From Bimuria novae-zelandiae CBS 107.79 (taxonomy: Eukaryota > Ascomycota > Dothideomycetes > Pleosporales > Didymosphaeriaceae): a stretch of DNA of 64,000 nucleotides. The DNA lies in NCBI GenBank assembly GCA_010015655.1, contig ML976674.1, positions 431,066 to 495,065 on the forward strand, given 5' to 3'. Shown here piece by piece: positions 12,136 through 23,431 of the stretch. Each line of letters begins with the position of its first letter. Within the stretch, counting starts at the first letter, position 1. The notes under the pieces are model-generated. The model made no database searches. It was not told the origin of the DNA and saw only the letters and a program-made list of their open reading frames with translations. The position numbers were made by a program, and so were the translations under genes.

Positions 12136-12579
12136 CAACTATGGCTAAACAGCACCGAAGCGGCCATCCTCACGCAGCTGCGGACGGGCAAGACGTTCCT
12201 CAACGAGTATCTGCACAAGATCAAGGCAGCGGACACAGCGGCGTGCGAGTGCGGGTGCATTGAGTCGATAGCGCACTTTCTCTTCTCGTGCAGGCGATGG
12301 AGGCAACAGAGGGTAAAGCTAAGAGAGCAGCATGGGCAGCGGTTTGGGGAGCTATCGTACGCTCTGGGAGGGTTCTCGAACAGACAAGAGGGCGGACAGA
12401 GCATTGACGGACCGATCGAGCGGTGGAAGGCGGACATGGAAGCAGTTAAGGCGACGATCGAGTTCGCAAGGAGCACCGGGCGTCTGCAGCCAAACGTACA
12501 TGACGAAGCAAGCAGAAACGAAGAGGAGACGGAGGAGCGGAGGCAGCTGAGGATTCCCTCTTCCGCCTCGTGTGCGTAG
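12136..12579 (+). pseudogene. LINE (Tad-like) polyprotein C-terminal fragment
   Basis: An open plus frame of 147 codons carries the post-RNase H tail of a fungal non-LTR retrotransposon: I-L-T-Q-L-R-T-G-K followed by a zinc-binding C-x-C-G-C-x-E-x-x-x-H-F-L-F-S-C segment (12244-12291) and a W-R-Q-Q-R motif. It has no start codon and no upstream RT, so it is a 5'-truncated copy, the usual product of LINE insertion. Its GC is normal and it shows no RIP, in contrast to the adjoining hAT sequence. A long minus-strand ORF (12102-12680) is its antisense shadow. Confidence 0.7.
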
Positions 12580-12862
12580 AATGGCGAGCTGTCTACGAAC
12601 GCGCCTCGGCCAGTGCGCTGCCAATTAAGAGGCGCACGACGCCGGAAATGCCCCGCGGACGCGAGGCCTCGACAAGCCATGCAGCTTGTCCTACACGGTA
12701 GTATAACATTTTTCCTTCTTTCCTTTGTTGAGCATGGGGTTAGGCATCGGACGAGCAGGTTTCACAGTTGGCTTCTGAACTGGAGCAGGCGGTTGATAAC
12801 AGAATGTACATAGCTGGCGCATCGTAACGGCCCATATCCACAGGATGCATGGCCATAATAGA

Positions 12863-12864
<2 letters not shown>

Positions 12865-12906
<42 letters not shown>

Positions 12907-12914
12907 GCGCGCGT
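12865..12914. repeat. (AC)n microsatellite grading into (GC)n
   Basis: About twenty AC dinucleotides (12865-12904) are followed by a short alternating GC run. It lies in the otherwise gene-free stretch 12580-13175, in which I see nothing else. Confidence 0.95.
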
Positions 12915-13175
12915 GCTGGAGGCTCATGGTGGCGAGGAAACTTTCGGATTGTTGAAAAAATAGGATGTCTATTTCGGACATTCTATTACTCGATTCCCAG
13001 GCGTTCGCTTAGCTAGTTCCCGCTGTAAGGCGGTCCGCGCGGACTACCGATATCTTGTTTGTTGACAAGCAAGGGTACCGAGAATACAAACATACCTATC
13101 GACTTAGCGTGGTAGTCGCTCTTCCTCTAGTTCCTCGCTCGCAGCCCTGCGGTACTTCTCTATCGAGACAGCGGC

Positions 13176-15838
13176 TTAAGTGGAAGCCATTCCGGCCATG
13201 GCGGTAGTGATAGTCACCCCGTTTGCGTCTTCCACTTCGATCTCGATCTCCATGCCGTACTTCTCGCGAAGAATCTTGATCTCCAGTCCGCCTGCACCGC
13301 TGTCTATCATACCTTCGAGAGCCTCTGACGCCTTCATCAGCAGCTTGGAACTGACAATGTCTTCCTTCTTTGGCAGCAGAAGTGCGCCGAGCTTCTTCGT
13401 TTTGACGGCTGTCATGAAGATATACCCCACTACGAAGGGGAGTTGATTCTCAGTCTCAAGATATTCAGGCCCGTAGATACGCCGGAGGTCATCAGCAACA
13501 TTGTCCTTGATGGCGCGAAGAAGTCGCCAAGCTTGACGATGCAGACGGAAATGATCAAAGGTCAATGCCAAATCTTCGGAGGCCAGTGATTGACAGATCA
13601 TTGTGAGAGCCTCCGGTGTTGTGTGTCGCTTTCCATGACGTTTGTGGCCAGCGACGACCTCCGGATGAAGTTCGTAGTCGATCTCAAGCACCTTCGCTAA
13701 CACTTTCTCCAGGTCCGACACCGTCTTGCTTTCAAAATTTGAATATCCGAAACGTAGCTCATATGCAATCGGAATTGCGTCCTTTGATTTGAATTCACCG
13801 CGCGGACCCTTATTTGACACGATTGGACGTGAATGCTTCCGCTTACCGCCTTGGGCAAAGTTCTGTGCTGAGTAGCCCATGGACAGGGCAAAGCGTTGGA
13901 AGTAGTCGTCCGTATTTTTTGGCCTATCGCCAACAAATATCGCAGGATCGCCGTGAATCATTACAGCCAGATCCATGTCCTGCCACGACCTCGTGAGAAA
14001 CTTTTCCTGTCTAACAGCGTTGTAGATCTGGGCTGTGAACTTTGCAGAACCCCAGGCGTTCAGAAAAGCGAGACCCATTTCCTGCATGTCGAGCTTCATA
14101 CCAAACATTAGGGAACCGCAAAGCCAGGGGTGAGCTTTGAAGAATGCGTACGAAGGTGGCAGTTGATCAGGAGGCTATGGAACGTCAGTTAAAATTCACC
14201 AAAAGCCGGGAGCACGGAATCTGTCTTACTATGCCCAATTCAGTCAACTGTTTCGAAGTCAGCATTCCAGCGTGCGTATGAGCTAGTAGAGAGACATACA
14301 TTCTTCGCTTTCAGTTCACCATAAGCGTCCTCCAGCAGCCAACGCTCCATGACTTCCGAGATCATCCTCAGAGGCTGGTCGTTCTCTCGTGGCCAGTTTT
14401 CGACACGTAAATTTGCGTGGAACTCGAAGTTCTGGTTCAGAGATCCTTTACAGACCATGACGTAGGTCTGTAAGTCGACGGCACCCACTGCTGACTGGCC
14501 CCTGAGGCACTGCTGTATGTCCAAATGGATCTGAGCGGCAAAATCCAATGCCATTGTATGACGATCCTGGCTCTTAAGAAGGGCCACGGCCTTTGTAAAC
14601 TCGTCAGTTGCCTTCAGCTGACCCGCCTTATTAGCGTGGTGAAAGAACACGATGTCAGAAAGAAGCTCCAGAAGGAGGACTTTATCTTCATCGAATTTCT
14701 CCCCGCCTGTCATGCTCGCTCGGTCCTTTGCCGGATCAAACACTCCGTAAAAACCCGGCTTGTACAATGGCAAATCATTGACTTTAAGGACCCTTCTAAA
14801 AGCGTCTACCAGACTATGTGTACTGACGAGACTGGTTTCTGCAAGCTCATAGAAGGTGAAGTTAATGGGATCTTCGTGTCTAAGACGTGCTGATGGATCT
14901 TGACCTTGAAGAACGCATTGGACTGCGAAGAACTTTCCTCTCGCATTCACGGTACTAGACTCGGACGGATGGTCCTTCATGAACTGCTCCTCCAACTCTT
15001 GTATCATCTTGATACCGACATCTGTGGTGATAGCGGCTGCAATGAGAGTCACAGCACGCTGGGAATACGACCGCCACGCATGCCGAATCGCGTTTCGGAT
15101 TCTGGAGCAGTCCTGAAGCATAGCAGCAGTTGCAAGATAAAGTTCAAGTGGATCGTCGGAAGGTTCAACTATATACATAGCAGTTGCTTTATCGCTCTTG
15201 GCGGCGGGTGCAATGTCCGGGGTATTGAGGAAGTCTTCAGAGGGTTCTTCGACCGTCAAAGCTGCGAACATATTGTCGAGGCGAACCTCAACATCATCCG
15301 TTGGATCACTGCTTGGAGCGGTTTGGCCTTGTGGCGGAGTAGGCCCCGTTTGGCGACGGGGTTTGAGAACATCCCTCACTTTCTCCAAAACTCCCAAAAA
15401 GTACGCATGTCCGTCGTCAATCCCGTTAGTGGCGGCTTGCTGCTGAGCATGGTAGTCGTTGTGACCTTGTCGTAGGCTGATTGCCCTTTCTATTGTTTCC
15501 CAGACTGGCGCGGGAACTTTTGCATCTGGTTTGGGTGCCAGGAATTCTGCCAACGTAATGAAGTCCTTGACGGCGATGGTGTATTTCGGCGCGGATGTCG
15601 ATGGTTTCAGCGAAGTGTCGCTGCTACTAATCTGTTTTGCCTCCTTCCGTGCCTTTCCTTTCAAGCGTTTACTCTTCTGTTGGGCTGGGATTTTGGAGTT
15701 ACCCGTGAGTATATCAGATGAGAATCCAAATCGCTTAGCTGTCGTCGCAAGCCATGTCGCAATGTCATCGGTGTCTTGCTTGTATCGACGATAAGTATCC
15801 GCTAGGAGTGATGGAAGCATCCTCAGCGGGTGGAACAA
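13176..15838 (-). CDS. DUF6604-like protein, two exons
   Basis: Exon 1 (15838 to about 14249) starts M-F-H-P-L-R-M-L-P-S-L-L-A-D-T-Y-R-R-Y-K-Q-D-T and A-T-W-L-A-T-T-A-K. This matches the opening of the fungal DUF6604 family, whose function is unknown. The second Met (codon 7, 15820) may be the real start. Exon 2 (14174-13176) is open for 333 codons, reads P-P-S-Y-A-F-F-K-A-H-P-W-L-C-G and continues the same protein. It ends at TAA 13176. The acceptor CATAG at 14175-14179 is preceded by a good branch site (TTAACTGAC). The donor is unclear: frame is kept only with GTTGAC after codon ACA, while the stronger donor GTAAGA (14229) is out of frame and lies beyond an in-frame TGA (14240-14242). The protein is about 860 aa, apparently soluble, with no signal peptide. 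Confidence 0.6.
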
Positions 15839-17195
15839 GGTCTAAGATGAAGAATGCGGCTACAACCTCGAAGTATTTTACAGGATCGCAGAGATGAAGG
15901 GGGTTGTTACGAGTAGGATTGCTGCAAAGAGAGTCAGATCAACCATTTGGAGTTTGCCCTCGGCCTTACCAAGCCGCTAGATTCGCTTAGGCATCCATCC
16001 AATCAGGATCGTGCTATTATTCACTATAGAATTAGACGTGTCAGATTGGCGCTGTCCGGTGTATCAGATGGAAAGCTACCTTGATATTTCAAGGTCCTGG
16101 GTAGCGCATATAAAAGACTCATCTGACAGTCTTAGACAGGAAAAAACACATGCACAGAACAATTAAGTCAATCATTACAATCGCTACCCTGCATTCATCG
16201 ATTCTTGACCTGAAGAGGTTAAATCTGACAATAGCACTCCACCAAAAAATCCTATAATAATAATAACTACAATATGTGGCTCTATAGCCTCGTTTCTTGT
16301 AGAGCTGTTATGGTGTTGGGGCGCGCATTACGTGAACCCGCGCATCACGCGCACGGACACGTTACGTTCCCGCAGCGGATCCGTGCTGAGATGCTACAAT
16401 GGTAGCAGTGTCCGGGAGAGCGGATCTTGAGTAGAGCCTGAGCAGCCTGAGCAACGTGACGCGTTCCCCTGCGCACGCAAGTGCAGGGCCTTTTTCGGGG
16501 TTCCCGGAGCCCGGTATTCTTGCCGAGATGCAACCACACTCCGCCAAAAAGTTCCCAGAAACAGACCCGCCCTCCTCCACCTAACGTTAGACGACAATCG
16601 GGGGGCCCTCTCGAGGGCCTCTAGTCGCCCTCGACTCCTTACGATTTGAAGAGCAGAGGAGTTTATGTAAACGCGACAGACTGAACTAGATGATACCATT
16701 GGTCAACGCTACGAACTCCTTGGTCCTTACGAGTGACTGCGCAATATCCATGCGAGCATGGCGCTGGATCTGCTACAGGCTGGCTGCACAAGCGTCATAT
16801 GTACGAGCATACCCGCAAGGACTTCGGGGGTGTGCCCTCATGCGATCTAGGTCCTGGTCAGCATTGATTGTACGGGCCTCCGGAAGGCGTTTAAAGTTTC
16901 ATGCCAAAAGCAAGCGTAAATTTTGATATGCCCTAGCAGACTGAACCGCGGTCAATTTCACTCCTCTTTCCATCTATGCCCAAAAATTTACTTCACGCGG
17001 TTATAGGGCTGTCCGAGGAAGCCTTAGGAACATAGTGAACAAAACCTCTTCGTAGTAATTTGAACTTGAAATTGTCCATTATAAAAAGATATCCCGCCAA
17101 TCCGAACAATCAATCGAAATGTAGAACGGATCAAAAACCGGCTCAAGTATTCGGTGGCCGTGACGCCAGCAAGAAGTACAAGCCCTCTGGGCCTC
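15839..17195. other. Intergenic, nothing recognised
   Basis: Only short overlapping ORFs (16345-16926) without recognisable motifs. GC is ordinary and there is no RIP-type bias. The upstream part may hold the promoter of the DUF6604-like gene. Confidence 0.5.
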
Positions 17196-17720
17196 CTAGG
17201 CCTCGCGGCCATGTCTGACTTGCTCAAAATTGCCACAGCTACGACATACGAATCCATGCCCTCCGAAAGCTCCTCTAAATTGAATACGTATACCCCGCTG
17301 ATATCTTCCATGGGCGATCCCACATGTTATGCAGAAGCGCCCGATCTTTTCCGCTTCCGAACCCGTCCCGAGTTTTCCGCGTTTACCCTTCATCATCGCG
17401 TTCGAGAACTTGCTGGCAGAGCGGATTTTAAGGCACAGATAACAGGCGAAAAAGTCTTGTTGGTCAACTGGCTGTTTAGATTCAGCTGGCCGGTGTTCTG
17501 CAGCATTGTACTCCGGCCATCGTTCTATTTCAAGTAGGTCTGCCATACCGTAGGCATTTATTTTCGAAGTACCGCCTTTCGCGGCCCGATTAGGGTCTTC
17601 GATTTTGGAATAAATCTCGTGGCAGGTGAGGCCTCATGCGACACGTGACCCGTAGGTTAGCGAGGTTTGAATCTCCAGCAGGATTTCTGCAGGTAAGCTT
17701 GGCAAGGACGGTGCTGCCAT
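17196..17720 (-). pseudogene. F-box protein with Cys-pair C-terminal domain, one in-frame TGA
   Basis: From ATG at 17720 the minus strand reads L-P-A-E-I-L-L-E-I then, after one stop, L-T-C-H-E-I-Y-S-K-I. This is a typical fungal F-box with both of its conserved halves. A domain with three zinc-ligand-like pairs follows: C-Y-L-C, F-C-I-T-C and V-C-R-S-C, with K-G-K-R-G-K and H-G-R-Y-Q-R-G between them. This arrangement is common in fungal F-box proteins. The frame stays constant for 174 codons to the stop at 17196. It is broken only at codon 29 (TGA at 17634-17636), where a sense CGA would fit. An alternative start M-A-D-L-L-E (17546) would give a 116-aa protein without the F-box. F-box proteins recruit substrates to SCF ubiquitin ligases. 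Confidence 0.65.
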
Positions 17721-18378
17721 AATTGTAGTAAGAACTGACGCGGGTAGTACAGAGGATTGGCGAGTGCCTTTGTGACCCAAGCTTCGACGTGGTATAGACG
17801 AAATGAGAACGAATGTCTCAACTAATTCCAGCCTCCCTTAAGGACTATTTATCCGTTTGTCCGTCTTCGGCGCACAATATTCCTACATTCACATGCCAAA
17901 TTTGCTAAATCCCCTGCAGGCCACTGGAAATTCCCATTCGCGCATCGGGGCTGCCATAGACACGAATCCTTTTCACTGGACCATGGAACAGTGTATTCAC
18001 ATGCGAACCAACCGACCTATGTTATACCCGCATTAAACTCTGTGTTAAATGTTCATCGTTAGGGCTTTCGACCAGTTACCACAAAAATGCATGTGAACCC
18101 ACAATCATCGTACCAGCCCAACCGTTAATCTGCTCGCCGTTTTTTCACAATTGGTTTCCGGTTTTTGCAAGGGCCAAATATTTGTCAGCCCCGGTCGGGA
18201 GGGGCCTCCCGTCATTCTAGCCAGAAATAGCTAGCTTACTACAGAGGTTTAGGACGAGATATTCTATAAATTTAGTCAGATATCTTTCATCCTAATCAAA
18301 CTTAGGCTTCATCGACAGACAAACCCCGACCCGACCGGCATTGCTGCAATCCTAGTGAGTGAACTTCAAGCGTCGAAC
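17721..18378. other. Intergenic, nothing recognised
   Basis: This region lies between divergent genes. TATTCTATAAA near 18260 could serve as a TATA box for the plus-strand gene, but this is weak. No other structure seen. Confidence 0.4.
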
Positions 18379-19014
18379 ATGTCTGAGGACGCGCTGAAGA
18401 ACCGATTCGAAGCGGCAACACCCAGCTGTCCTCATGGATACCATCTAGGGTGCAAGTCCCGCCATAAAACCGTCGATATGAACATCTGGGGCTACGTCTT
18501 TGTTGAGCGCATCATAACCGACTTTATTACAGCCTTCGAGGAACATAACAATGTCCACGTATCTATCACACCATACCAAGCCGCTGCGAAACTGACCGGA
18601 GAACTGAACCGCCGGAGTAATTTGGCCTCTTGGAGCGAGAATGCTCGTCTCAGGCTGTCTGAGCCGGAATTTGACCCCCCAAAAAAATACACAGAAGAGG
18701 ATTTCCAACAGCTTTGCCAGTCCGCGAAGCGCGAGTGCTACCGTCTCAGTGGCTCGAGTCTCTCCGTCACCGCTCCGAGCGAGCAGGAACTTGGAGTCCT
18801 GAAGGAATATCGATGCAACACCGATTATCTCCGCCGTTTTTGGAGAGTTAGGCACGCTGAATCTCAGGCAGAATCGACGAAGTGCGGCGACATTGTTGCT
18901 CCCAAGCCAGCTGCGGACATCCATAGCAGTGAGGACTTGAAGCACGCCGTAGAGCACCATCTGGATTGGCGATGCCGCATACCCAGCAGCTTTATATCTG
19001 TTTTTTATGACTAA
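18379..19014 (+). CDS. DUF7587-like protein, C-terminally truncated
   Basis: The ATG at 18379 gives 211 aa. A GTG 24 bp upstream is not a plausible eukaryotic start. The N-terminal part is soluble and charged and contains P-S-C-P-H-G-Y-H-L-G-C. The C-terminus reads Y-L-R-R-F-W-R-V and then H-L-D-W-R-C-R-I-P-S-S-F-I-S-V-F-Y-D. That matches the start of the fungal DUF7587 domain, where a W-x-x-R-x-P-S-P-F-I-S-V-x-S-D motif is normally followed by about 100 more residues. Here TAA comes immediately after the motif and the following DNA becomes AT-rich. The gene is probably disrupted at its 3' end by mutation or by the neighbouring repeat. The minus-strand ORF over the same DNA is a shadow. Confidence 0.5.
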   Translation: MSEDALKNRFEAATPSCPHGYHLGCKSRHKTVDMNIWGYVFVERIITDFITAFEEHNNVHVSITPYQAAAKLTGELNRRSNLASWSENARLRLSEPEFDPPKKYTEEDFQQLCQSAKRECYRLSGSSLSVTAPSEQELGVLKEYRCNTDYLRRFWRVRHAESQAESTKCGDIVAPKPAADIHSSEDLKHAVEHHLDWRCRIPSSFISVFYD

Positions 19015-19266
19015 ATACAGCCTTATTAATAGAAATTGTGGAACAAGCACGTTACGCTTACTGCAGTTTTTTAGATACATGCTTACCAAGATTAATAAGC
19101 TTCCCATCTTCTAGTCTCCAAAAAAGGCGAGGTATGACCCTGTCATATAAGTTTACTAGCGAGTAATTATATCAAAGAAAAGAATATAGATTAATTTCTA
19201 CTAGCTACCTTAACCATATCTCTATAACCTATCGCCTAAATCGTTCAGGAGAGACCGTGCGTGTCC

Positions 19267-19827
19267 TTACACCGACAAATTCTTTCCTATAATATCCTTA
19301 AGCCTTGCAATAGCCGCTTTAACAAGATCGTTAAAATCGTTAAATAAAGAAACGTTGTCTTTCCGGCATAGGTACTAGACATTTCCACGTCGGTGGTATC
19401 CTGGAGGGCAGCAGACAATGAGCCTTCCGGATTAAGAGTACCGGCCGAGTTCAAGCAGTGAGACGGGGCTTATGGTACCAGGATGAAGGTAAAGGATGAT
19501 GAGATCTACTTAGTTAAGGCTCGTTATTTCCTAATCCATTTAATGATGAAGGTTCTGATCTTTGATATCTTGCTTCCAGTTGGGGTCCCAATAGATACGG
19601 CGAGGTTTGAACGCAGCGATGGGGAGGTAGGCGACCTTGTCTGCAAAAGCGGCTTGCCAGTCGGGGGCTTTGCCCATCTCGATGCTTCCTCCAAGGAACA
19701 TTCGTACACGGGCGCCAATATCCACCTGGTCAAGCGGGCCACAGTGTACAAAGGCTGGGTTTCGTTCCGGTATAGCTGCCATGTATGCAGATAGAGTCTC
19801 CCCTTGACTAGTTTCAGGGAACTTCAT
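19267..19827 (-). pseudogene. Nucleoside 2-deoxyribosyltransferase-like gene, inactivated by five in-frame stops
   Basis: From ATG 19827 to the terminal TAA at 19267-19269 a single uninterrupted frame of 187 codons carries the family throughout. It shows M-F-L-G-G-S-I-E-M-G-K-A-P-D-W-Q, then K-P-R-R-I-Y-W-D-P-N-W-K-Q-D-I, then D-L-I-I-L-Y-L-H-P-G-T-I-S-P-V-S-L-L-E-L-G-R-Y, and L-I-V-C-C-P-P-G-Y-H-R-R-G-N-V. These are the substrate-binding and catalytic-Glu regions of nucleoside 2-deoxyribosyltransferase-like proteins. There are no frameshifts. The five stops (the first at 19540-19542) stand where Gln or Trp codons would be expected, as C-to-T RIP would give. Damage is concentrated in the 3' two-fifths, next to AT-rich DNA. 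Confidence 0.75.
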
Positions 19828-20927
19828 GGTGTAAAGTGATGACAGAACTAGGTGATTGTGTGCTTCTCGGAGGGAACAGGATTGATGAAGAATGATCTTG
19901 GTATAGGTTATGAGGCGAATATAAATACTTCGTCGAGCTACTAATCGGATGCACAGCCTAATTGCGCCGGTAACTGCTTCGTCGCTTGTTACTGCGCCTT
20001 AGTGAAAGAGCTTTCGAGAAGAACCCTGTACTGTGGGTAATGAGCTCATGAATATCACGGGCTTCACCCTGGGAGGGTAGGTGCTTCAGCTGCAAGGTGA
20101 TCCAGCCAGGACCCCTGTGCATGGTGTTGCAAAGATGGCTGATGACTCTCAGCTGCGGAATGGTCAACCACGTCCTTCCACTAGCGGTGTAGAACGCCGA
20201 TGAGCTTCGTCATTTTTTCATGCGCCTGAAACCTTACGGCGCTTGGATTGAGGCGTATGTCATCGGGAGTAGAAGAGCAGGGCGACTAGAGAGCTGTGTT
20301 CAAGCTGTCACATTGTTGATCCGCCTGTACGACTTTGTAAATGGTTGAATTATGAGCGCCAGCCGCTTCCATCCCTTTCTGACCAGGTTAGGCATTCAAG
20401 ACGAAGTGGTGAGGTACGTCGAGCCCGCATCAGAACAGAGGGCACGAGTCGTGAGCCTGTGAGCCCCAACGGCTAAGCAGTAGCTTCGGCGGCAATGGAA
20501 CTCAAGCCACCTCCTGAAGTTATGCTGGAGGTATGTGTAGCCATCTATAGGCCAGATTAATGCCAGCGATACCTCCTTCATCCAGTTCTAGTGCTGCAGT
20601 CATGCCTTATCTCACCTACTTCGGCAAAAGCAGGCGCACGAGACGCTCACTTCAGTGGCGTGTCCGGTAACGCCAGGGGGCAAGGCGCAGCATCTGCACA
20701 ATAGCAAGGCCACGGAGGCGTCTCTTGGAACAGTCGACGAAGCAAGGATATGTCACGAGGAGCAAGCATCTAGCTGCGGCAGTGAGACGGGCCAAGTGAC
20801 TGAGTATGGAGGGAAGGTGCACGGGGTAGCTATTACTGCCAGCTTGATCTGCTCTGCATATTTGAGGTTATATACAATACAAAACAGGATTGGCGATATG
20901 TGACGGTTAAATACATTCTACTCCACG
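19828..20927. other. Intergenic or repeat debris, nothing firmly recognised
   Basis: Several short minus-strand ORFs (19958-20167, 20396-20581) show no family I know. GC is ordinary. The right end (20850-20927) may be the untranslated leader of the Copia gag fragment that follows. Confidence 0.4.
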
Positions 20928-21122
20928 ATGACGACAGAATCTGATCCTACGACAACGCGTGCCACAGTAGTTCTCAACAAGCTTGAGGACTGGCAGGCAT
21001 GGATCTTTCTTCGCAAGGACGCCGCGCAGCAGCACGATCTATGGCAGTATTATAACCCCGACGTTGCTACAGCTAACTTGCCTTTACTAACAGAGCCTGT
21101 TAAGCCTATAGCGCACTAATAC
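20928..21122 (+). pseudogene. Copia gag N-terminal fragment
   Basis: A 63-codon frame begins M-T-T-E-S-D and contains K-L-E-D-W-Q-A-W-I-F-L-R-K. This parallels K-P-S-D-W-S-K-W-I-F-L-R-K at the start of Gag in the Copia element at 56394-61663, and Y-N-P-D-V parallels C-N-P-D-L. It stops after 63 codons where the better-preserved Gag continues, so it is a truncated copy. It is not RIP-mutated, unlike what follows. Confidence 0.65.
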
Positions 21123-21173
21123 AAAGTTACTAAGGTACCTAGTACGATATATGTAGCGTCGAAAAAAGAGTGT

Positions 21174-21303
21174 TGAAAAGAGAGTGTTGAGGCAATCGTT
21201 GTTTTGATTGAGAAGCTACTCAATGGAGCTATATACTGTAGATCACGTGAGTCACGTGCACGGGCCGCACGGGTGGCCCAAGCTTCCATACTGAAACGTC
21301 ACA
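21174..21303 (+). repeat. Possible LTR or LTR fragment
   Basis: It starts TGTTGAAAAGAGAG and ends AACGTCACA, with a palindrome-rich core (GATCACGTGAGTCACGTG). It sits between the gag fragment and the AT-rich Copia block. I found no second copy in the window, so its extent is uncertain. Confidence 0.35.
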
Positions 21304-23255
21304 ATATACGCCACCGCTAACCTTAATAATAATAAATTTTAACGTTATTAATTTACGTATAACTAATATAAGAAGTAATATACCTGCTATTTTAAATAAA
21401 AGCAGGCACTTTAAAATCTAAATATAAATATTAGTAAGATAATTACTAACCACTACATTTACTTATTATATAATAAGAACACGCTGCACGCGTGGCTTAT
21501 CTTCCTTAAAAAGTACTTTATACTATTAATAGTAGTCTACTAACGTAACCTAATTAATAACTATAAGCGCTTGTGTACCCTGCTAAAGTTATATAACTTT
21601 AAAAACTAGCTATAATTATAAATTGAAATTATTAGCTAGTACACTAAAATTAATTTATTTATTATAAAAGGCACGCGCGTATAAGAAGAATTTTTAATAA
21701 TTATTAAAAATATTAACTTTAAATACGCTACGCTTAAGCTAATTAAGCTATTTAATTATAAAAATAATAATACGTAAATAGTTATGCTAGAGGACTATAT
21801 TACTACCTATATAATGTATATTTAACCAGTCTAACCTAGTTCCTAGAAGCTTAATAGTATAGCGAATAACTATTAAGCAGCAAAGATGCAGAGTAATATT
21901 AAGGATAATAATAAGTCTACTATAAGTTAAGCGCTAAAAAGCGCATGTTTTTATAATAATAAATATTAGTATAGTTTATACTACTACCTTAATAAGGACT
22001 TCTACTTATAACTAAGCAACTTTTAGGAAAATTCTACTACGCGCTAGCATATTAATTAAGTTTTATAAAATAAACCTATCCTACTTACGCGAATATAGAA
22101 GGTAATAAATAAAATAAATAGGCGTTTCTTAAAGATAACACTAGCTACTATAACTATCTAACTTAAAAATAAATATCTACCAAGTAATAGCAGCTTATCT
22201 TTTATAATTGGCCTATATAGTCTAATAAGCAAGGTCTTAGCCACTCTAATTAATAACTATAATGTAATTTTGCTAAATAAGTTAACTATTACCGCGATTA
22301 ATAATTATTCTATAACTTTATAAGACTAATAGATCCTTAATATAGGTTCTAACACCTACGTTATTAATATAATTAATTAAGTAGGCTAGGAGCAAGAGTG
22401 CATTAAAAATACTAATATAATTATTAAAGTAGGTAAGTACTACTATAAGATTAAGACTTAAAATAAAATAACTTTTATAGTTAATATACTAAATAGTATT
22501 ATGCTAACCTTAATTACTTATATTATCTTAGTACCTAGCTTTATTATAAGTGTTGTTAGTCTTAGACGCTATCGCGATATTAGTGTTTACTTTAACTTAG
22601 GTTAAGATGCGCTATATAATAAATACAGCGTTATTACTTACTTAGAGTACTATAAAAGCTATTAGCTTATTAACGTAGATTCCTTTCGCTGTCTAACAAA
22701 GTTGTTTTTACTTATAATAATAATTTAAACTTGCTTATTAGAAGCACTAAAGAAGATCTAAAAGATCTCTCTAACGCTAGCTTATAAGGTTTAGGGCTAT
22801 CTAGGACGCAAGGTTATAGACTACTTAAATAATAATATTAAAGGAGTAATAGTAGAAGGGCCTGCTAATTAAGACTTTTATTAAATCTATATAGAATTAA
22901 AATTAATAGAGCAGGTCTCTTACTATACGCTAAAGGATACTATTTATTTTTTTATTAAATTTTAATTAATCTTATCTATTTATAATAATAGGAAAAGTCT
23001 TATTATAATAGTAATAAGTAGGATGCTTATACTATCTATTAATACTTGCGTTAGCACGAAGCAGAGTCCTTTCTAATAAAATTAGAGGCTTAGCTAGGCT
23101 ACTAGCTATAGAATACTATATAATAAATCTAGCATTAGTATAATTATAATATAATTATAATTAAGCTTAACGCTAAGCGCAGTATTATTAACTTTATAAA
23201 ATAACTTTACGCTAACTTAAGTATATAATTTAAGCTACGCGCTCTAGATACTTTT

Positions 23256-23431
23256 TGTCAAATAAAAAGCATATCAAGTTCGGAGGATCAGGGGTAGCCC
23301 GAAAAAGGCCGGGGATTAACCGAGAACACACAGAACCTGCCGAGGGAACCCCGTAAACAGAAAGAACAACCCAATACATCAATTTAACCCCCCGAATCAT
23401 CAGGACATCTATTAAGACGTGACATCTAACA
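23256..23431 (+). repeat. 5' LTR of nested Copia element
   Basis: 176 bp, starting TGTCAAAT (TGTTAGAT in the other copy) and ending ATCTAACA, so the ends form an 8-bp inverted repeat in the undamaged form. Confidence 0.88.

Noticed and set aside
12102..12680. 192-codon minus-strand ORF
   Set aside because: Antisense shadow of the LINE C-terminal fragment, whose plus frame carries a clear zinc-binding motif.
12691..12981. Minus-strand ORF with a long Cys-Val run
   Set aside because: The run is only the translation of the AC microsatellite.
14525..15475. Plus-strand ORFs of 122 and 191 codons
   Set aside because: They lie opposite the DUF6604-like coding frame, which has the recognisable N-terminus and a much longer ORF.
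18445..19107. 220-codon minus-strand ORF
   Set aside because: Opposite the frame with the DUF7587-like motif; no family features of its own.
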